Notes under the pieces: generated by a model
What the model was told of the DNA's origin: nothing
Databases searched by the model: none
What the model saw: only the letters and a program-made list of their open reading frames with translations
Program-made: the position numbers and the translations under genes
Assembly: GCA_948146395.1 (NCBI GenBank)
Contig: OX411543.1
Span: 61,436,176 to 61,500,175 of the forward strand
Length of the DNA stretch: 64,000 nucleotides
Direction of reading: 5' to 3'
From: Fragum whitleyi
Taxonomy: Eukaryota; Mollusca; Bivalvia; Cardiida; Cardiidae
In this document: piece by piece, positions 35,176 to 47,529 of the stretch
Layout of the letters: the number at the start of each line of letters is the position of its first letter
Numbering within the stretch: the stretch's first letter is position 1

Positions 35176-35519
35176 ACCTTTTGCACCCGTTCCAGATCTC
35201 AAGGTAGTGAGTTTTAAGTATTCCGGTAGAAATTAGAATTAGACGCGTCTGACATCTGCCGCAGTCGAGTGTTTTATCTGTAAATCAAATACCGGTGCAT
35301 GTAAGTCTAAAAGACGACTTGTGTTTTCCGCCAATTCAATATTTCATTTTTTCTAAATCAGCAGTAAACAATAATTTTCCTTGAAATCTATCACAAATTC
35401 TACAAGAGTTTAAGTGAAAAGAACAGCTTGAGGAAGAAAAGAACGTCCTTTGAGAATACAGTAGATGTGTAGTAAAGTTATAAATCAGTTTATTACAAAC
35501 CTCTCTCGTCTCTGCATTA

Positions 35520-35580
35520 CAGTTAGTTAAATCGCAAAATTAATATTCACTTCGATCGAAACCATTGTAAAGTTCTCCCT
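35520..35580 (+). mobile_element. MITE-A left-end fragment
   Basis: CAGTTAGTTAAATCGCAAAA then ACTTCGATCGAAACCATTGT; the remainder is absent. Confidence 0.55.
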
Positions 35581-35653
35581 TACAAACACATCTGGGTCCC
35601 AGGTGAGAATTTTCTAAAATTTTAAATGTATGAAAATAAAACATGATATTAAT

Positions 35654-36217
35654 AGAGCCTGTGCGTGACATTCCCAAGTTTATTCAAGTTTATTCAACAA
35701 TACATGCTCAATGTGCTCTAGGCACAAACATGAGCTCAGCCATTATTTACAATACACAAGTCAACATGATAATAGAGGACAACATAGTATTATCTTAAAG
35801 AACGACAGAGAAAGGAAAATATTAATAATAATTTGGAAAAGGCGATAGAAATTAAAATAAGTCTGCCATAAGCAAAAAGATCTTTTACGTCCACATCTCA
35901 TGTCCACAAACCATCCCACATTGTAAATAAAGCGTGCGAAATACTTCGCACGAGATCCTGTAGATCAACGTGCTGACATGAGGTGTGGCGCGTTATCATA
36001 TAACAACATATATGTGAGTGATATATAGACGTTGAGCAGCATAGATAAAGACAAAATGCAATAAGAATATATGCTGACCACCTTTAGAGGCATTAAGACC
36101 ACGTCTGTCTTATTAGGGCATAGGGAAGACTCTGGTCAGACTGTGCGGATGCACAGACTGATCTGAGTCTTAACCTTGCGCACATGTGAAATTGTTGGAA
36201 ATGTCACACACAGGCTC
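35654..36217. mobile_element. MITE-B with an internal insertion
   Basis: Ends GAGCCTGTGCGTGACATTCC and ATGTCACACACAGGCTC with the family hairpin GACTCTGGTCAGACTGTGCG at 36128. About 380 bp of foreign sequence (from about 35676, TTTATTCAAGTTTATTCAAC, to about 36055) separates the two ends. The insert is not identified. Confidence 0.65.
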
Positions 36218-36365
36218 AGTAAGTTGGTATTTATAACAACTTATTAATATTAGCTTTTATGCTCATACATCAAAATGAGTATTAAAACAGAATAACGGCT
36301 TAAATCTCGAATTGAAATTTGAGAAAAGTTTGTATTGAGAATGAGAAAAGTTTTATAATCTCGGG

Positions 36366-36737
36366 CCCTGATGCATTCAAATCACTCATTCCAATCGAAA
36401 TTGTTCAAAATTGCTTTAAACTCCTTCAAAACAATCAGCAACTTTATTCAAATCGGTCGAATCATTCTACCATTCTATTGGCTCGTGTTTTAAAAATTCA
36501 TAGAGCGCCTGAGCGGCCCATTAAGAGACTCAATCAGAAAAGTACAGAAAGTAGATATTATTAAAAGGGGGAGGTAAAGCAATGACGATGTTGACTTCCG
36601 ATCGGAAGAATTTGGCGATATTGTTTTACCTCCCTTTTATTACAAATAATACCAAACAATACTTTTCATACTGTAAGCTACTCATTCAAAATCATTCCAG
36701 AATCATTCATCTTTCAATTACACTATATTAAAAACTG
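36366..36737 (+). mobile_element. MITE-A, left end eroded
   Basis: Central foldback AAAAGGGGGAGGTAAAGCAA with its partner TTGTTTTACCTCCCTTTTAT; right end TTACACTATATTAAAAACTG then TA. The ORF at 36319-36564 is a shadow. Confidence 0.65.
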
Positions 36738-36956
36738 TAGTACTCTAAGAGGCTATGCGTGTTATTCACAACAATGTGCGCGTGATATCTGGACATTGGG
36801 AATTCTGGTCAACCACATGTACGGCGTATTTCAAATATTATACGTTTGTGAATTGATTCTAAAGGCCCGTATATATCTATTGAGTGAGCAGGGAAGACTC
36901 GGGTTAGACTGTGCGAGTCTTCTCCTTTGTTTGAACATGTAGTGAAACCGTATAAA

Positions 36957-37031
36957 GCTCAATCGGCAGGGTACCTGACTTCAAAGCGATTCAAGTTCGA
37001 TATCGGGGTTCGATTTCCGGGCTCGCACAGT
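36957..37031 (+). repeat. tRNA-like sequence
   Basis: AGCTCAATCGGCAGGGTACC resembles an A box and GGGGTTCGATTTCC a B box. Stems do not close well; SINE head or pseudogene. Confidence 0.4.
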
Positions 37032-37234
37032 AACAAACTATTATTCTTTTAGATGAGAAGTTAAACCGAGGTTCCGTGTAACGATGCTATATATCGAACA
37101 TGTAAAAGTACCATGGCTGATCTCAGCAGTATTTTCGTCATGTATGGTTGAACTTTATCCCGCAACAGCTGATCGTCACTCGCGCGTAAATATAGCAACC
37201 TGCTCGCTAAAACGTTACTAACGACAAAGTGAAA

Positions 37235-37311
37235 AGTGCAGTTGGTAGCGCACAAGTCTCTCATTCTTCAATCATTGGATGTCATGGATTCGATCCCCCG
37301 GGATGGCACAT
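37235..37311 (+). repeat. Second tRNA-like sequence
   Basis: GCAGTTGGTAGCGCAC (A box) and GGATTCGATCCCC (B box), spacing slightly long. Directly before a 79-bp foldback. Confidence 0.4.
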
Positions 37312-37390
37312 ATTGATGGCTAAGCGCGAAACGGTTGTAACTCCCTATAAACATATAGGGAGTTACCACTGTTTCGCGCTGAGCCATTGA
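37312..37390. mobile_element. 79-bp foldback (MITE-F)
   Basis: TTGATGGCTAAGCGCGAAAC pairs with GTTTCGCGCTGAGCCATTGA around CCTATAAACATATAGG. Same design at 48935-49013. Confidence 0.8.
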
Positions 37391-37450
37391 TATCCTTTTG
37401 CCATTTGTCACCTACCGGTGTTTGAATTATTATAAAATCTATGTGGGATA

Positions 37451-37876
37451 CAGTTAACAACATCGTGAAATTGACAAGGTGAATGATTTTTGGATGAAAT
37501 TGGATGAGTACGTCGAGCGAGTTTTGACTGAATTTAATGAGAGGTAATGCAATATCGCAAATTTTGTTCAGGATGAAGAAAACTAGCGATATCTATTACC
37601 TTCCTTTCATAAGATATGCATATAATTTGCATAAATAGCCCCATATTTCTTCAAGAACCTATCAGGCGCTTAAATTTTGAATTTTGTCAGGTAACATCGC
37701 GATTTTTTTCTAACATTATTTTTATTTAAATGATACTGTTGATATTGTCTCTTTCAGTGGGTTTAGATCGTTTTTGCGTTTTTAGTAGTGTTTGGAATTA
37801 AAGAATGGAACGTTGGGTGGGTGATTTAGAACGGCTTTGCTTGAGCTGAAAGTAAATTTCACGCTTTTACTTACTG
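37451..37876 (-). mobile_element. MITE-A, full length (426 bp)
   Basis: TA, CAGTTAACAACATCGTGAAA at the left and AAATTTCACGCTTTTACTTA, CTG, TA at the right, with the central foldback at 37540-37615. Confidence 0.82.
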
Positions 37877-38574
37877 TAGCAGCAGGTGGCTAGGAAAGGA
37901 CGTAATGGTAGTTCTGAAGCTGATTATACCAATAATATCTTTCAACCCCAAAAATACAAACAGAGCACAAAAAATGCGCTCAAAACGTGACTTCAAGAAG
38001 GTAAAGAGGGAAGTGCTAAGAAAGAGCTCGTAAGAAACAAGAGTTTCAAGAAATCCATTATCCCTCCACTGTCACTATATGCCTAACAGTTTTTTGCAAA
38101 TTCTTTCATAAATTGCATTAAAAGTAGTAAGCTTAGCCATAATCTATTGGTAAGTAAATAATCATCTAAGACCTAGATTGATTGATGCATGAAATGAAAA
38201 AATCTTAAGTCAACAAACAATTTAGCACAAAAGTCCTTTTGTTTTCCTTGCCACAGAAAACATCTCAATGAAATAAATTTATTTGGGTTTCAGACTTTTT
38301 TTTTTCAATTGAAAGAAAGAGAAAGAAAGTATGAAGAGATCTTGGATACGAATTGTAGGAGGGAATTTCCCTTGCTACCATAAGGTAGTCCGCATACGGA
38401 GTAGGTCACGCAGACCTTCTCTGGGAAAAAGCTACGTTTTAACAGCTATTAGGTTTAAACTCCTTGCATCCTTCTCCAATGCGCCGTCCTTGGAGCTTTT
38501 GGCACACCCTTGGGCACCCTTTAACTTTAGAAGGGTAGAATTTGACAGATCTGGAATCGAAACTTTGAATAATT

Positions 38575-38965
38575 TTGGCATCATTTTTTTAATTATTGGG
38601 GAATGAAATCGAATGAGTGTTTTGAGCGAGTTCTAAATGATTTTCAAGGGAGGTAAACATAATCGATAATTTCGTCCAATTGGACGAAATTAGCGATTAT
38701 TATTTTCCTCCCTTTAATAAAATTTTCGAATTTTTCTGACTTTGTGTCTTCAATGTCAAATAAGACTCTTAAAAAATTAGACCAGCCTATAAAATCATGG
38801 AACTATTCAATCGATTTACTTGAAATGTTGATCGCTGTGGACGATATTGAGGCGTTTTTGAATGATTTTGGAGCATTTGTGAGTGTTTGGAGTGAGTGTT
38901 TTGAATGATTGATAGGAGTGCAGAGCGAGTGATTTTTAGTGGTTTAATCGGTTTTTTCAAGTTAA
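38575..38965 (-). mobile_element. Diverged MITE-A
   Basis: GAATGAAATCGAATGAGTGT, central hairpin AAGGGAGGTAAACATAATCG with loop CGTCCAATTGGACG and partner CGATTATTATTTTCCTCCCT; outer termini eroded. Confidence 0.6.
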
Positions 38966-39339
38966 CCATATATCATATACGAATATCTTAATAAAGAGAA
39001 ACAAGATTAAAATATATTTAAACTAATCTATAAAAAAAGTCTCACTTCCGGTAAAAGTTTCATGGTGTCGCATTATTATTTTCGGCAAGCAACAAAAACT
39101 CGTATCTCCAGCTTCCTTAAGCTATTGTTACGCGGGCTTTGGCTTCTCATCGACCATGGATCGAAACTAACACTAGTTCTCAGGCCCGAGACCTGTGGAT
39201 TAAAGGGAGGACTGGTAGATGTAACCATGCTGCAGGTCCTTCAGGCCTGTCGTTAATTACAGTTCTTCGAATTTCAAATATATCATGTTTTGAAAAATAA
39301 TGGCCTTTCCATCACTAAACTTAACATTACCACATGGAA

Positions 39340-39655
39340 AAACATTGTAGAAAAAGAAGAAATTGTTAAAAGCAATTTCTTCTTTTCCAACAATTTTTTC
39401 CATGCAATTTTATCACCTAAATTGATGATATTCAAATAAGGTTTTCATGAATTGTAGAAAAAGAAGAAATTGCTTCTTTCCACTAAATGTTTTCCTTGCA
39501 ATTTAGCACCTAAATTGCTGAAAATCAAATCAGGTTTTCATGAATTGTTGAAAAAACAAGAAATTGCTCGTCAAAAGCAATTTCTTCTTTTCCATCAATG
39601 TTTTCCTTGCAATTTATCACCTAAATTGCTGAAAATTAAACACGGTTTTCTGCAG
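39340..39655. repeat. Three imperfect tandem units with hairpins
   Basis: GAAAAAGAAGAAATTG blocks begin near 39348, 39456 and 39550. Each is followed by CAATTTCTTCTTTTCCA-like or TTTTCCTTGCAATTTA sequence, forming local hairpins. Unit lengths differ (about 90-110 bp). Confidence 0.75.
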
Positions 39656-39810
39656 GACCTGTTGTTGTCATGAAGGACCCGTGATATTTATTGATAACAG
39701 GTCCTTCAGGCTGATGTCAAATAGTAGTTACTAGTTAGCGTCAAACCCTATCGACGATAAGGCACTGGAAGATCAAATGATACTAGTACATATAGTTGAT
39801 ACCGATTATT

Positions 39811-39866
39811 TTCCAAAACCTCGTAACTACAACGTTAAACAATATGTAGTTACGAGATTTTATAAG
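39811..39866. repeat. Short palindrome
   Basis: AACCTCGTAACTACA pairs with TGTAGTTACGAGATT. A similar palindrome lies at 51684-51732. Confidence 0.6.
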
Positions 39867-40236
39867 AAACCCGACGAATCATTTAACCTGAACCTAATGG
39901 AATAAATACCTCAGGGCACTTATTAAAGCTTGTTTCCATCGTTGGCAGTCGGTAATCTGATTTTTAATTGGACAATATTCAGTTGGTCCCGCGAGGTCCA
40001 TTAATCGGAGCTATTCAGTCCAATAATTCAATATAGCGCATATACTATTGGGACCATTCATTTTACATTTAATAATAGATTACAGATAATATAGCCATCT
40101 TTGTAAGATAAATTCCAACGATCAATTTAGTTTTTAAACCCTATTTTTATAAGACGACAAAAGAAATGAGTGAAACAATTGCAAGAAACTTTCGAATTAG
40201 ATAGAAAACTCTACAGAATAATAGGATTTGCTTACG

Positions 40237-40401
40237 TTAAGGTGGTGGGACCCGTAAAGGTTCCGCAACGTTTGGAAGTATTGAACTTTAACAGTGTTAA
40301 CCGAGGTTTCCTAATGATTTTCATTTGGAAACCTCGGTCAACATTGTGAAAATTCATGGGTTTCGAAATGTTGCGGAACTATTAGCAGTCCACCACCTTA
40401 A
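40237..40401. mobile_element. MITE-D (165 bp)
   Basis: Ends TTAAGGTGGTGGGACCCGTA and CAGTCCACCACCTTAA; inner palindrome CCGAGGTTTCCTAATGATTT against AAACCTCGGTC. Copies at 56812 and 60419. Confidence 0.8.
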
Positions 40402-40551
40402 ATACAACCAAAACACATCCACGGGTGAGGGGATTAAGAGGTACTCTGCCCATATTTTGTGGTTAAAACTGGCTCCGTTATTTGAAAGGCGATTTTGTTA
40501 ACTTGGTTTTCAGTCAATGTGGTTTCTGGTTGACAATATTGAAACACCGAA

Positions 40552-40841
40552 CAGTGGCGGATCCAGAGGGGGGGGGGGCGGGGTGGTCGGACGAACCCCT
40601 CTGTATTCGAGATTACTTGATTTTGGCGCATAAATTCAATCAAAAATTTGAAACATGAGAACAAGACATTTTTTAAGTGTTCGAATCACAGTTATTTGAA
40701 AATCTACAAATTTAAGATATATCTGAGCTACAGAACTTGAGGAATTAGTCCCATAATATCCCTATTATATAATGGGACTAATTGCCCGAGTTCTAGGCCG
40801 ACATCAAAACCCCTTTTCGAAACCCTAGATCCGCCTCTGTG
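40552..40841. mobile_element. MITE-G, complete
   Basis: CAGTGGCGGATCCAGAGGGG at the left and CCTAGATCCGCCTCTGTG at the right. GGCGGATC termini of this kind are widespread on animal hAT-like MITEs, but I could not confirm an 8-bp duplication. Confidence 0.7.
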
Positions 40842-41033
40842 GAAGGAAAACGCACAGAAGAAAAAGAATGAAAATCAGCAATATTGCAAAAATTTGGGCA
40901 TGATAGGGCGAGAGAACAATAAGATCTCTCATAATCTTAATCGCACACGCACCATAATTCTCCATCATTCACTACTATTATCATTTTCTACCATCGAAAA
41001 AGTACTTCCAAAATTAACTTCGAGTTTAATATA

Positions 41034-41262
41034 TGTGACCCGTCACGCGAAAAGGGATCATCTGGGTAGTGCGTAAAGTATCGACCCTAGTCAGACTGCG
41101 CGGATTGCGCAGACTGACTTGGTTCGAAACTTTTCGCAGTGTGCTTATTTTCTGAATCTAGAATGATCAATCTTCCTTCCAGTGAAAGAATTTTTGAAAT
41201 GCGACCTCTGGTTGACCTATGCTGGACCCAATCTCTTCTTCAAATATTCATTCTACAGAGTA
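41034..41262. mobile_element. MITE-E, truncated, opposite orientation to 3431
   Basis: TGTGACCCGTCACGCGAAAA then hairpin CGACCCTAGTCAGACTGCGC; GAATGATCAATCTTCCTTCC and CAATCTCTTCTTCAAAT mirror the other copy. The far terminus is missing. Confidence 0.7.
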
Positions 41263-41675
41263 AAAAAAACAACAAATAATTTATTTATAATTATTGTTAA
41301 TTATTAATTACTATTTATAAATATAATATTTTTTTTATTTTATTCTACAGAGTCCGAGATAAAGCTACCCAAACGGTAAGAGTTTCGAACATTAATTTAT
41401 TTCATATGCAGAAAAGCTCGGATATAACGATACTCAGTTGACTAATTAAGCACATCGCTTTCTCCAACAATTCTTATAACCGAGGTTTATTCTTATCAGA
41501 TATGCCGTTGGAAAAATAACTTACCAATGCAATATAACGAAAAAAGCGAAATTAGCGATATCATTACAAATGTTGTTTAATATACGAACCCGTCGCTCGA
41601 GAGAGCCCATCGTTCTTGGAACTCCACGAAAAAAGATATTTGAGTAAATGATTGGTATAGTACAGGCAAATCAGC

Positions 41676-41811
41676 CCTGCGTTCAGGATGACAAAACGAT
41701 GCATACAGTTAGCCAATTGCCAATTTTCCTCCGCTTTGCACGTACATCTGCGTGCATAGCGGGGAATAATTGGCTAACTGTTCGCACCGTTTTGTCATCC
41801 TGAACGTAGGA
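41676..41811. repeat. 136-bp imperfect palindrome
   Basis: GTTCAGGATGACAAAACG pairs with CGTTTTGTCATCCTGAAC and AGTTAGCCAATTGCC with TTGGCTAACTGT; the loop is near CACGTACATCTGCGTG. Single copy in the window. The ORF at 41683-41904 is a shadow. Confidence 0.85.
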
Positions 41812-42984
41812 CAGGTGTCGTATTTTTAAAATCAAAATATAAAGGAAAGTAAATTGATCAGTCAATGTAGATTCAGAAATCTGCAGGCTATGAAAAGTGT
41901 CCACCCTGATCGGTCAGGGCAGTTCCCTTTCTCTGACCAGGGTCAAAATTTCTCGCGAGAACTACCAAGATTGTTCGTTTTCGCAAAATGGATAAAAATA
42001 TGCAATTTAAAAAAAAAACCTGTGTGTGGAATTTCCAACATGATATGACCTGTGTTTGTACATGGCGCACATTTGAAAATGATTAAATTGTCATGCAGCG
42101 CCTCAATGGTGAAAATGTCGTATTCGAGACATTGTATAAGGTTAATTTTATTTTGCTAATTCTAGTAAAAGAATTCCGGGCACGATTTCATACTTGATGC
42201 AGACAATGTTCAATTACATTTAAGAGGATTGCCAATTAGATCACGTGATTTGTCCTTAAAGTTTTCTAAACGAAGAATTTTTATCAATAAAGAAAATGTG
42301 TTTGTGTGTGTGTATGTATGTTTTAAATAGATGCCCAAATCTGTGAAAATATAAAAGTTTTAAGAACAGCTTTACGATTTTTCACTCTTACTTTATTGTA
42401 CATTTATATATTAATATATTGTATTCTGTTCCCTTTCAGTACATGATATATTAGCTCTTTGGTGCATGTAAACGTATTGTTTCGGTTTACACAAGCAAAG
42501 GCATATAGAAACAAATAAACAATTGTTCAATGTGCAAATCGTTTGCAAAAACTTGAAAATGGGAATACCACTTTGCACGTCAAACGTTCGGCGAACTCTT
42601 TCATTTTGAACAAGGGTTTGTCAGCTTGACATTTGTAACTTGACAATCATTACCAAATTAATTTTAAAGAAAAATGATTCAATTACAGTAATCAACATGG
42701 AGTTTTACGTACATCTTACTCAAAAACATTCTAAACGCACGTTTTGGAATCTATCATGACTATACCTACCACCCACTCAATACGCCCAAAACGCAACGAA
42801 ATTGGTCAAAAGATGCATGTACGAGTGTGCATGTATCAACCTAGATTATTTCCATGAAAACGAGTATTTTTGAGTGTATTTATCTCTTTAACGGTCGAAC
42901 AAATAAAAATTATTTATCAAAACTTAACTACATGTATTTGGCACCAAACTGCAGTAATATTTTGAGAATCATATTTCGAAGGGC
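41812..42984. other. Unassigned stretch
   Basis: No gene recognised. A short TGTGTTTGTGTGTGTGTATG tract lies at 42298-42320 and possible MITE-A debris (CAGTAATCAACATGGAG) at 42686. Confidence 0.4.
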
Positions 42985-43043
42985 CAGTGCAACACTATTG
43001 TAAGTGCCTATAAATATAAAGGCACTTACAATAATGATGCACT
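42985..43043. repeat. Short palindromic element
   Basis: AGTGCAACACTATTGTAAGT pairs with ACTTACAATAATGATGCACT around CCTATAAATATAAAGG. Half of it (GTAATATTGTAAGTGC) recurs at 44679. Confidence 0.65.
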
Positions 43044-43582
43044 ATAACCCTCGATTTGTCCTCGGCAAAATACTACTATGTGATTTAGGGAACAAATTTT
43101 TTACCGCTTTTAAGCGATGCTTAATATGGCGATTTAAACAATCGAGTACAATTTCTAAACCTTTTGCAAATATCTTTGCCTCTTGATCTTGAAGGATTTG
43201 ATTCCGTTCAAAGTCTCTCCTCCCCCCTCCTTTTTCAAAAGGGGCGGAAAGAGATAAGCCAAATAATGCAGTATCTCACTTTTTGAGAAGTAAACAACTT
43301 ATACTATTACGTGAACCAAAATAAAACGACTTCTCACTTTTCATTATTTTACGCAACATCGTAGAGTAATGCGTATCACAACCCCTGTGAAATGAGTCAT
43401 ATGTTTTGTCGATTGAATATTAATTATCGTTTATGTAAATGCAATATGATAGTCCGATGTTAGCTCTAGAAATTGAAATGTGAGGCGATGACGTATATGA
43501 ATACATGTAAATAGAAGATGAGAAAATTCAAGTGCAAATGTGCTCAAGTGCCGCGGAAAATTCTAAAAAAACGAATATATTT

Positions 43583-43821
43583 GAGCCTGTGCATGTGATT
43601 TCCAACAATTTCAAATATGCGCAAAGCAATGACTCAGGTCAGTCTGTGCATCCGCACAGTCTGACCAGAGTCTTCACTTTGTGATATGTAGATAGATAAG
43701 GTATTAAAGTACCTGTAGACATTTAGGCAATCCTCTTTTTACACCAAGTAACTGTCTGGGCTGCTAAGTGTCTGCACCTCACACAGATGTCAAATTGTTG
43801 GAAATGTCACGCACAGGCTCA
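43583..43821. mobile_element. MITE-B, full length (about 239 bp)
   Basis: Terminal repeats GAGCCTGTGCATGTGATTTC and GAAATGTCACGCACAGGCTC with a hairpin GTCAGTCTGTGCATCCGCAC near 43640. Confidence 0.82.
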
Positions 43822-45477
43822 TTAATTAACTATAATTTAATTTAAAAAAAAAATCAGACATATGCTAAAAGAGAAGCAGTCCAGTATACAAATTGAACGT
43901 TGTGGTATTGCAAAAAAAAACCCAAACAAAAAAATCAAAGTGCTGTCAGCACTGTAAATCGTACATCATTGAGAGGCTGGGATAGTGCAATAGTTCGCCA
44001 ATCAAAAGGGCTCAAATTTGGACAATAAGCGTTAGTAAAATCTTTAAATTTGTGAGTTTTTTGTCTTAACAATCCATCTTTTCGAGGACATCGCCAGCTC
44101 ATCCAACCTCGTGGGTCCGATTTTCAAAGTTTGCTGATTCGATAGCCCTCTGCTAGTCTAAATCATTTCTTAGCAGATTTTTACGTTGTTATAATGAGCA
44201 CGCGCCAAGCTAAAAGCTTGTCTGTTAATATTATTCCTCTCTCTATAGAGTTTAAAAGCCTGTTTAGCAACAAACATTTTTCATTAAACTATTTACAATT
44301 TTGATTACCAACATGTTTGTATTTCAAGCATTGGGGTTTCCCAAATACTGTAAATGCATTTTCCCTCAAGAAACACGTGAAATCGCCAACTATGCTAGAG
44401 TGCTCATTGAAATCAAATATTTCAAAATTACAAAATTATTTCTATTTGTTAACACATGCGAAAAAAAAGTAAACTTCCCACGCTCCCTGTTTGAGTGCAG
44501 ACGACTATTGACTATTGACAAACAAGTTAATTGACACATTTCGAGCAGACGATGTCCATCTGAATTTACACGTGGTCTGAATTTACGCGTGGGTTTTGAC
44601 CGAGTGATAATCATAACAGAATTTGATTGGTTGTCAGCCCTACAACTGGTAAATGACCGTTCGAGAAAGTTCAGAGCAGTAATATTGTAAGTGCTACAGA
44701 TTAATTATACAGTTAACCTATTGTACGTTTCAACTCCTTTACTCAACCGAAATCTTGTTATAAACACTGAAAATACTAACTGGTAATTACTAAAAGCGAA
44801 AATTACATCAAATTTTGTATTAGCCTCTTCTCTATTTGTCGAAAAGTAAATAAGGTATAAACAAAGTTTGTAGATTGTGACTGAAAAGGCCGTTTCTTCG
44901 GTGTTTGAAAACACATAATTTGGTTTGAACACATTGCTCAGAAGATAATAGTAAAAATGTAGTGGGTCAAACAGACTGGATTTCTGGAAAACGGTAGATA
45001 TAAATCTACTGCTTCGCAGTACGATTTAACTAGGACATATTTTAATACCTTCGTAACATTTCAGAAAATTCGGTTCTCGTCATCTCTCTTTACATAATAA
45101 CCCTACGTAATTAATCTGCTCGGAATCACCTCTGGTAATATGATATATGTGCAATAACCAAAACTGACGTTAACGAGGCTCAAATGAATCATGAACTGAA
45201 AGATGACTTCTCATTTATAGTGTGAACATAAAAAGTCCTCTCTGGAGAATAATTAATAAGATTCATTAATAGGCTGGTGATAATGACACTATAGTGACAA
45301 TGTGGAGAGTGGCTAAAAATCGTTTCATTATGAAAGCGAATTTTGATGTATATCATATATCGTTCAAATTAATAATTGATTTTAGCCATTTTTTTTAGTT
45401 CTGATTATATTTGATTTTAGAACGCGTGAACGTCACACTAAATGTAAGCTTATGTGATTGCCCAGTAACGACGACTT
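43822..45477. other. Unassigned stretch
   Basis: Only short frames (up to 77 residues) with no motif; no repeated family apart from the small fragment at 44679. Confidence 0.4.
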
Positions 45478-45750
45478 TTTATTCCCCGCCGTTCGGAGAA
45501 GGGGATATTGTACTGGTCTCCGTCCGTCATTCCGTCACTAACCTTGTCCGGAGCATATCTCCTTAAGTACAAAAGCTATCAACTTGAAACTTTATAAGTG
45601 GATAGATCTCATGGAGGAGAAAAGTGGTGCACAAGAACTGCAAATCTTGCTTGCATACTTTCGGAGTTATTGCCCCTTGATTAGGCTTCAGTTTACTAAC
45701 AAGCTTTGGTGGTAGGGAATTAGTTTTTCTTCTGGCCCCTTTTTTTCTTT
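45478..45750 (+). mobile_element. Pearl-like repeat fragment
   Basis: CCCCGCCGTTCGGAGAAGGGG opening, GTCTCCGTCCGTCATTCCGT, then a unit that is the complement of one at 49575-49745 (TCTCATGGAGGAGAAAAGTG, AGAACTGCAAATCTTGCTTG). No far end. Confidence 0.5.
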
Positions 45751-45753
45751 ATG

Positions 45754-46213
45754 GTCTAGGGGAACTAATTTAATTTCCGGCGATCTGTCAAGAAACTTTA
45801 GGGAAACTCCGATCCATATACTCAAATGTTGAAGGTGATCTGTGATTGGTCAATATTATTGAAATTCAAAATTGTTTGGATATTTTTCAGCGATTATAAT
45901 CTGTTGTTGAAATACAATCGAAAAATTAAAGATTTTAAACTTTTTTCCAGGTCCAATAGCTATTTATAAACATGGGTATATTTGTTTGAGGGGCCAGTAA
46001 AAACAGCTTCGCGGTAAGGGTCATCTCAAAAATGGCCCCAAAAGTCGTAGAGAAAAGGGATCATGCCATACTAATTTTCGATTCATTTCATGCGCAAATG
46101 AACGGGCCTCAATTTAAGACAGGTTTGAACACTCTCGCATTCTCTTGGACTGAGCTATGACCGGAAAGGTTATAATGGCAGATAACGGAAAATGATTTAG
46201 TTCCCCTATACCT
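45754..46213. mobile_element. Inverted-repeat MITE (about 460 bp)
   Basis: TCTAGGGGAACTAATTTAAT with TTCCGGCGATCTG at the left; CAGATAACGGAAAATGATTT with AGTTCCCCTATA at the right, its imperfect complement. Single copy here. Confidence 0.65.
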
Positions 46214-46555
46214 AAATTATATAGTTACTTTTATCCGAAGAAAATTGGTGTCGAGCCGTAAAACGCTATTTCAATATTCGACCATGTACTTATTATCTGA
46301 AAATTTAGAATGTATTTTCAAATGACTATCTACTCATAATGGAGAACATTTGTGACAACTCATTTTGGGGCCTTTTTATACAAGAGAGCCGAAATGGCCC
46401 TAAATCACTCAACGTTAAATGTAACAACAATAGAAGAAAGAGAAAAAAAGTTGCAATAATAACATCAAATGCAAATAAAACAATAAGTCTTTTCCACAAA
46501 AAAACATCCAAACCAAAAGTAAGAAGATCAGAGAAACAGCGCACAAACTTTGGGT

Positions 46556-47147
46556 AGAATATGCATCAATCGTTTGGAGCCCTCACACAACTACCTATAT
46601 CAACAAAGTAGAAAAAGTACAACGAAGAGCAGCTATATCGGTTAAAATAATTTTTCCTATTATGACAAAGTCACCTGCATGCAGAAGGAGCTTGGCTGGC
46701 AAACTTCGATATAGACGAGACATTACCAGACAAAATGTTTCATAAAATTTTTAAGTTTTGTTGCAGTATCAAACTTATCTTGAAAGACCAGTTAGGATCA
46801 CCGGACATATGCAAGTACACAGAATCTTTTAGACAGATCCACACAAATGCTTCATACTTTAAATATTCTTTTTTTTTTCCTATACAGTGATACTTTGGAA
46901 CAGCCTACCAGAAACAATCGTACTGCAACCTGACATTGTCGCGTTTAAGAAGAGTCTCGGTTCTTTTCAGATAGTGAGCCGTCCATGAATGCCCAAAATG
47001 TTTCATCAGATCTTTCAATCTAACACTCACAATACTTTTAAAATTTGGCACCCTAACCAATGACTAACAGTTTTTATTCCAGCACAGGCACGCACCTGCT
47101 AGTAGTACCCGAAAGAGGAGTTAGGCAATATGTAAAGATAGATAGTC
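46556..47147 (+). pseudogene. LINE ORF2 C-terminal and 3' end remnant
   Basis: Translating with at least two frame changes gives EYASIVWSPHTTTYINKVEK then QRRAA, TCMQKELGWQTSI, RRDITRQN, YTESFRQIHTNASYFKYSFF and VILWNSLPETIVLQPDIVAF. These appear in the order seen at the C terminus of many animal non-LTR ORF2 proteins. A 3' UTR-like tail ends GTAAAGATAGATA at 47147. Stops and shifts make it non-functional; the polymerase core is absent. Confidence 0.8.
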
Positions 47148-47432
47148 CATAAATGAAGGAGGAATTGTGTTCACAAGATTTTTTCATGAAGGCCCCTTTT
47201 TCCATAATACAGCTGAAATTCATCAAACCGCAACAATACGTGCTAGGTCAGGTAACTAGGAATATTTTGTGAAAGTTTCATCCAAATCGGTCCATAAATG
47301 AAGGAGGAGTTGCGTTCACAAAGATTGTAACATACAGATGTACGTACATACTTACGTTTATACTGACATCATTCCGGACAGACGAAGATGATACCAATAA
47401 GGCCCCCTTTGGCAGCATATAAATAAATCAAA
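47148..47432 (-). mobile_element. Pearl-like fragment related to 61766-62866
   Basis: TCCATAAATGAAGGAGGAGT-like units occur twice, then GACAGACGAAGATGATACCA and CCCCCTTTGGCAGCATATAA, a decayed form of the end at 62820-62866. Confidence 0.5.
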
Positions 47433-47529
47433 GGGAACATTTCAGCTTAGTAATGCGAATTGGACAATGTGTAGTGAAAATAGCTTGTTGGCTATCTAAA
47501 AATCAATCAGTGTAGGCTGATTTTAGTCT

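Noticed and set aside
36319..36564. 81-residue ORF
   Set aside because: Lies across a MITE-A copy; the similar ORF at 6614-6994 does the same in another copy.
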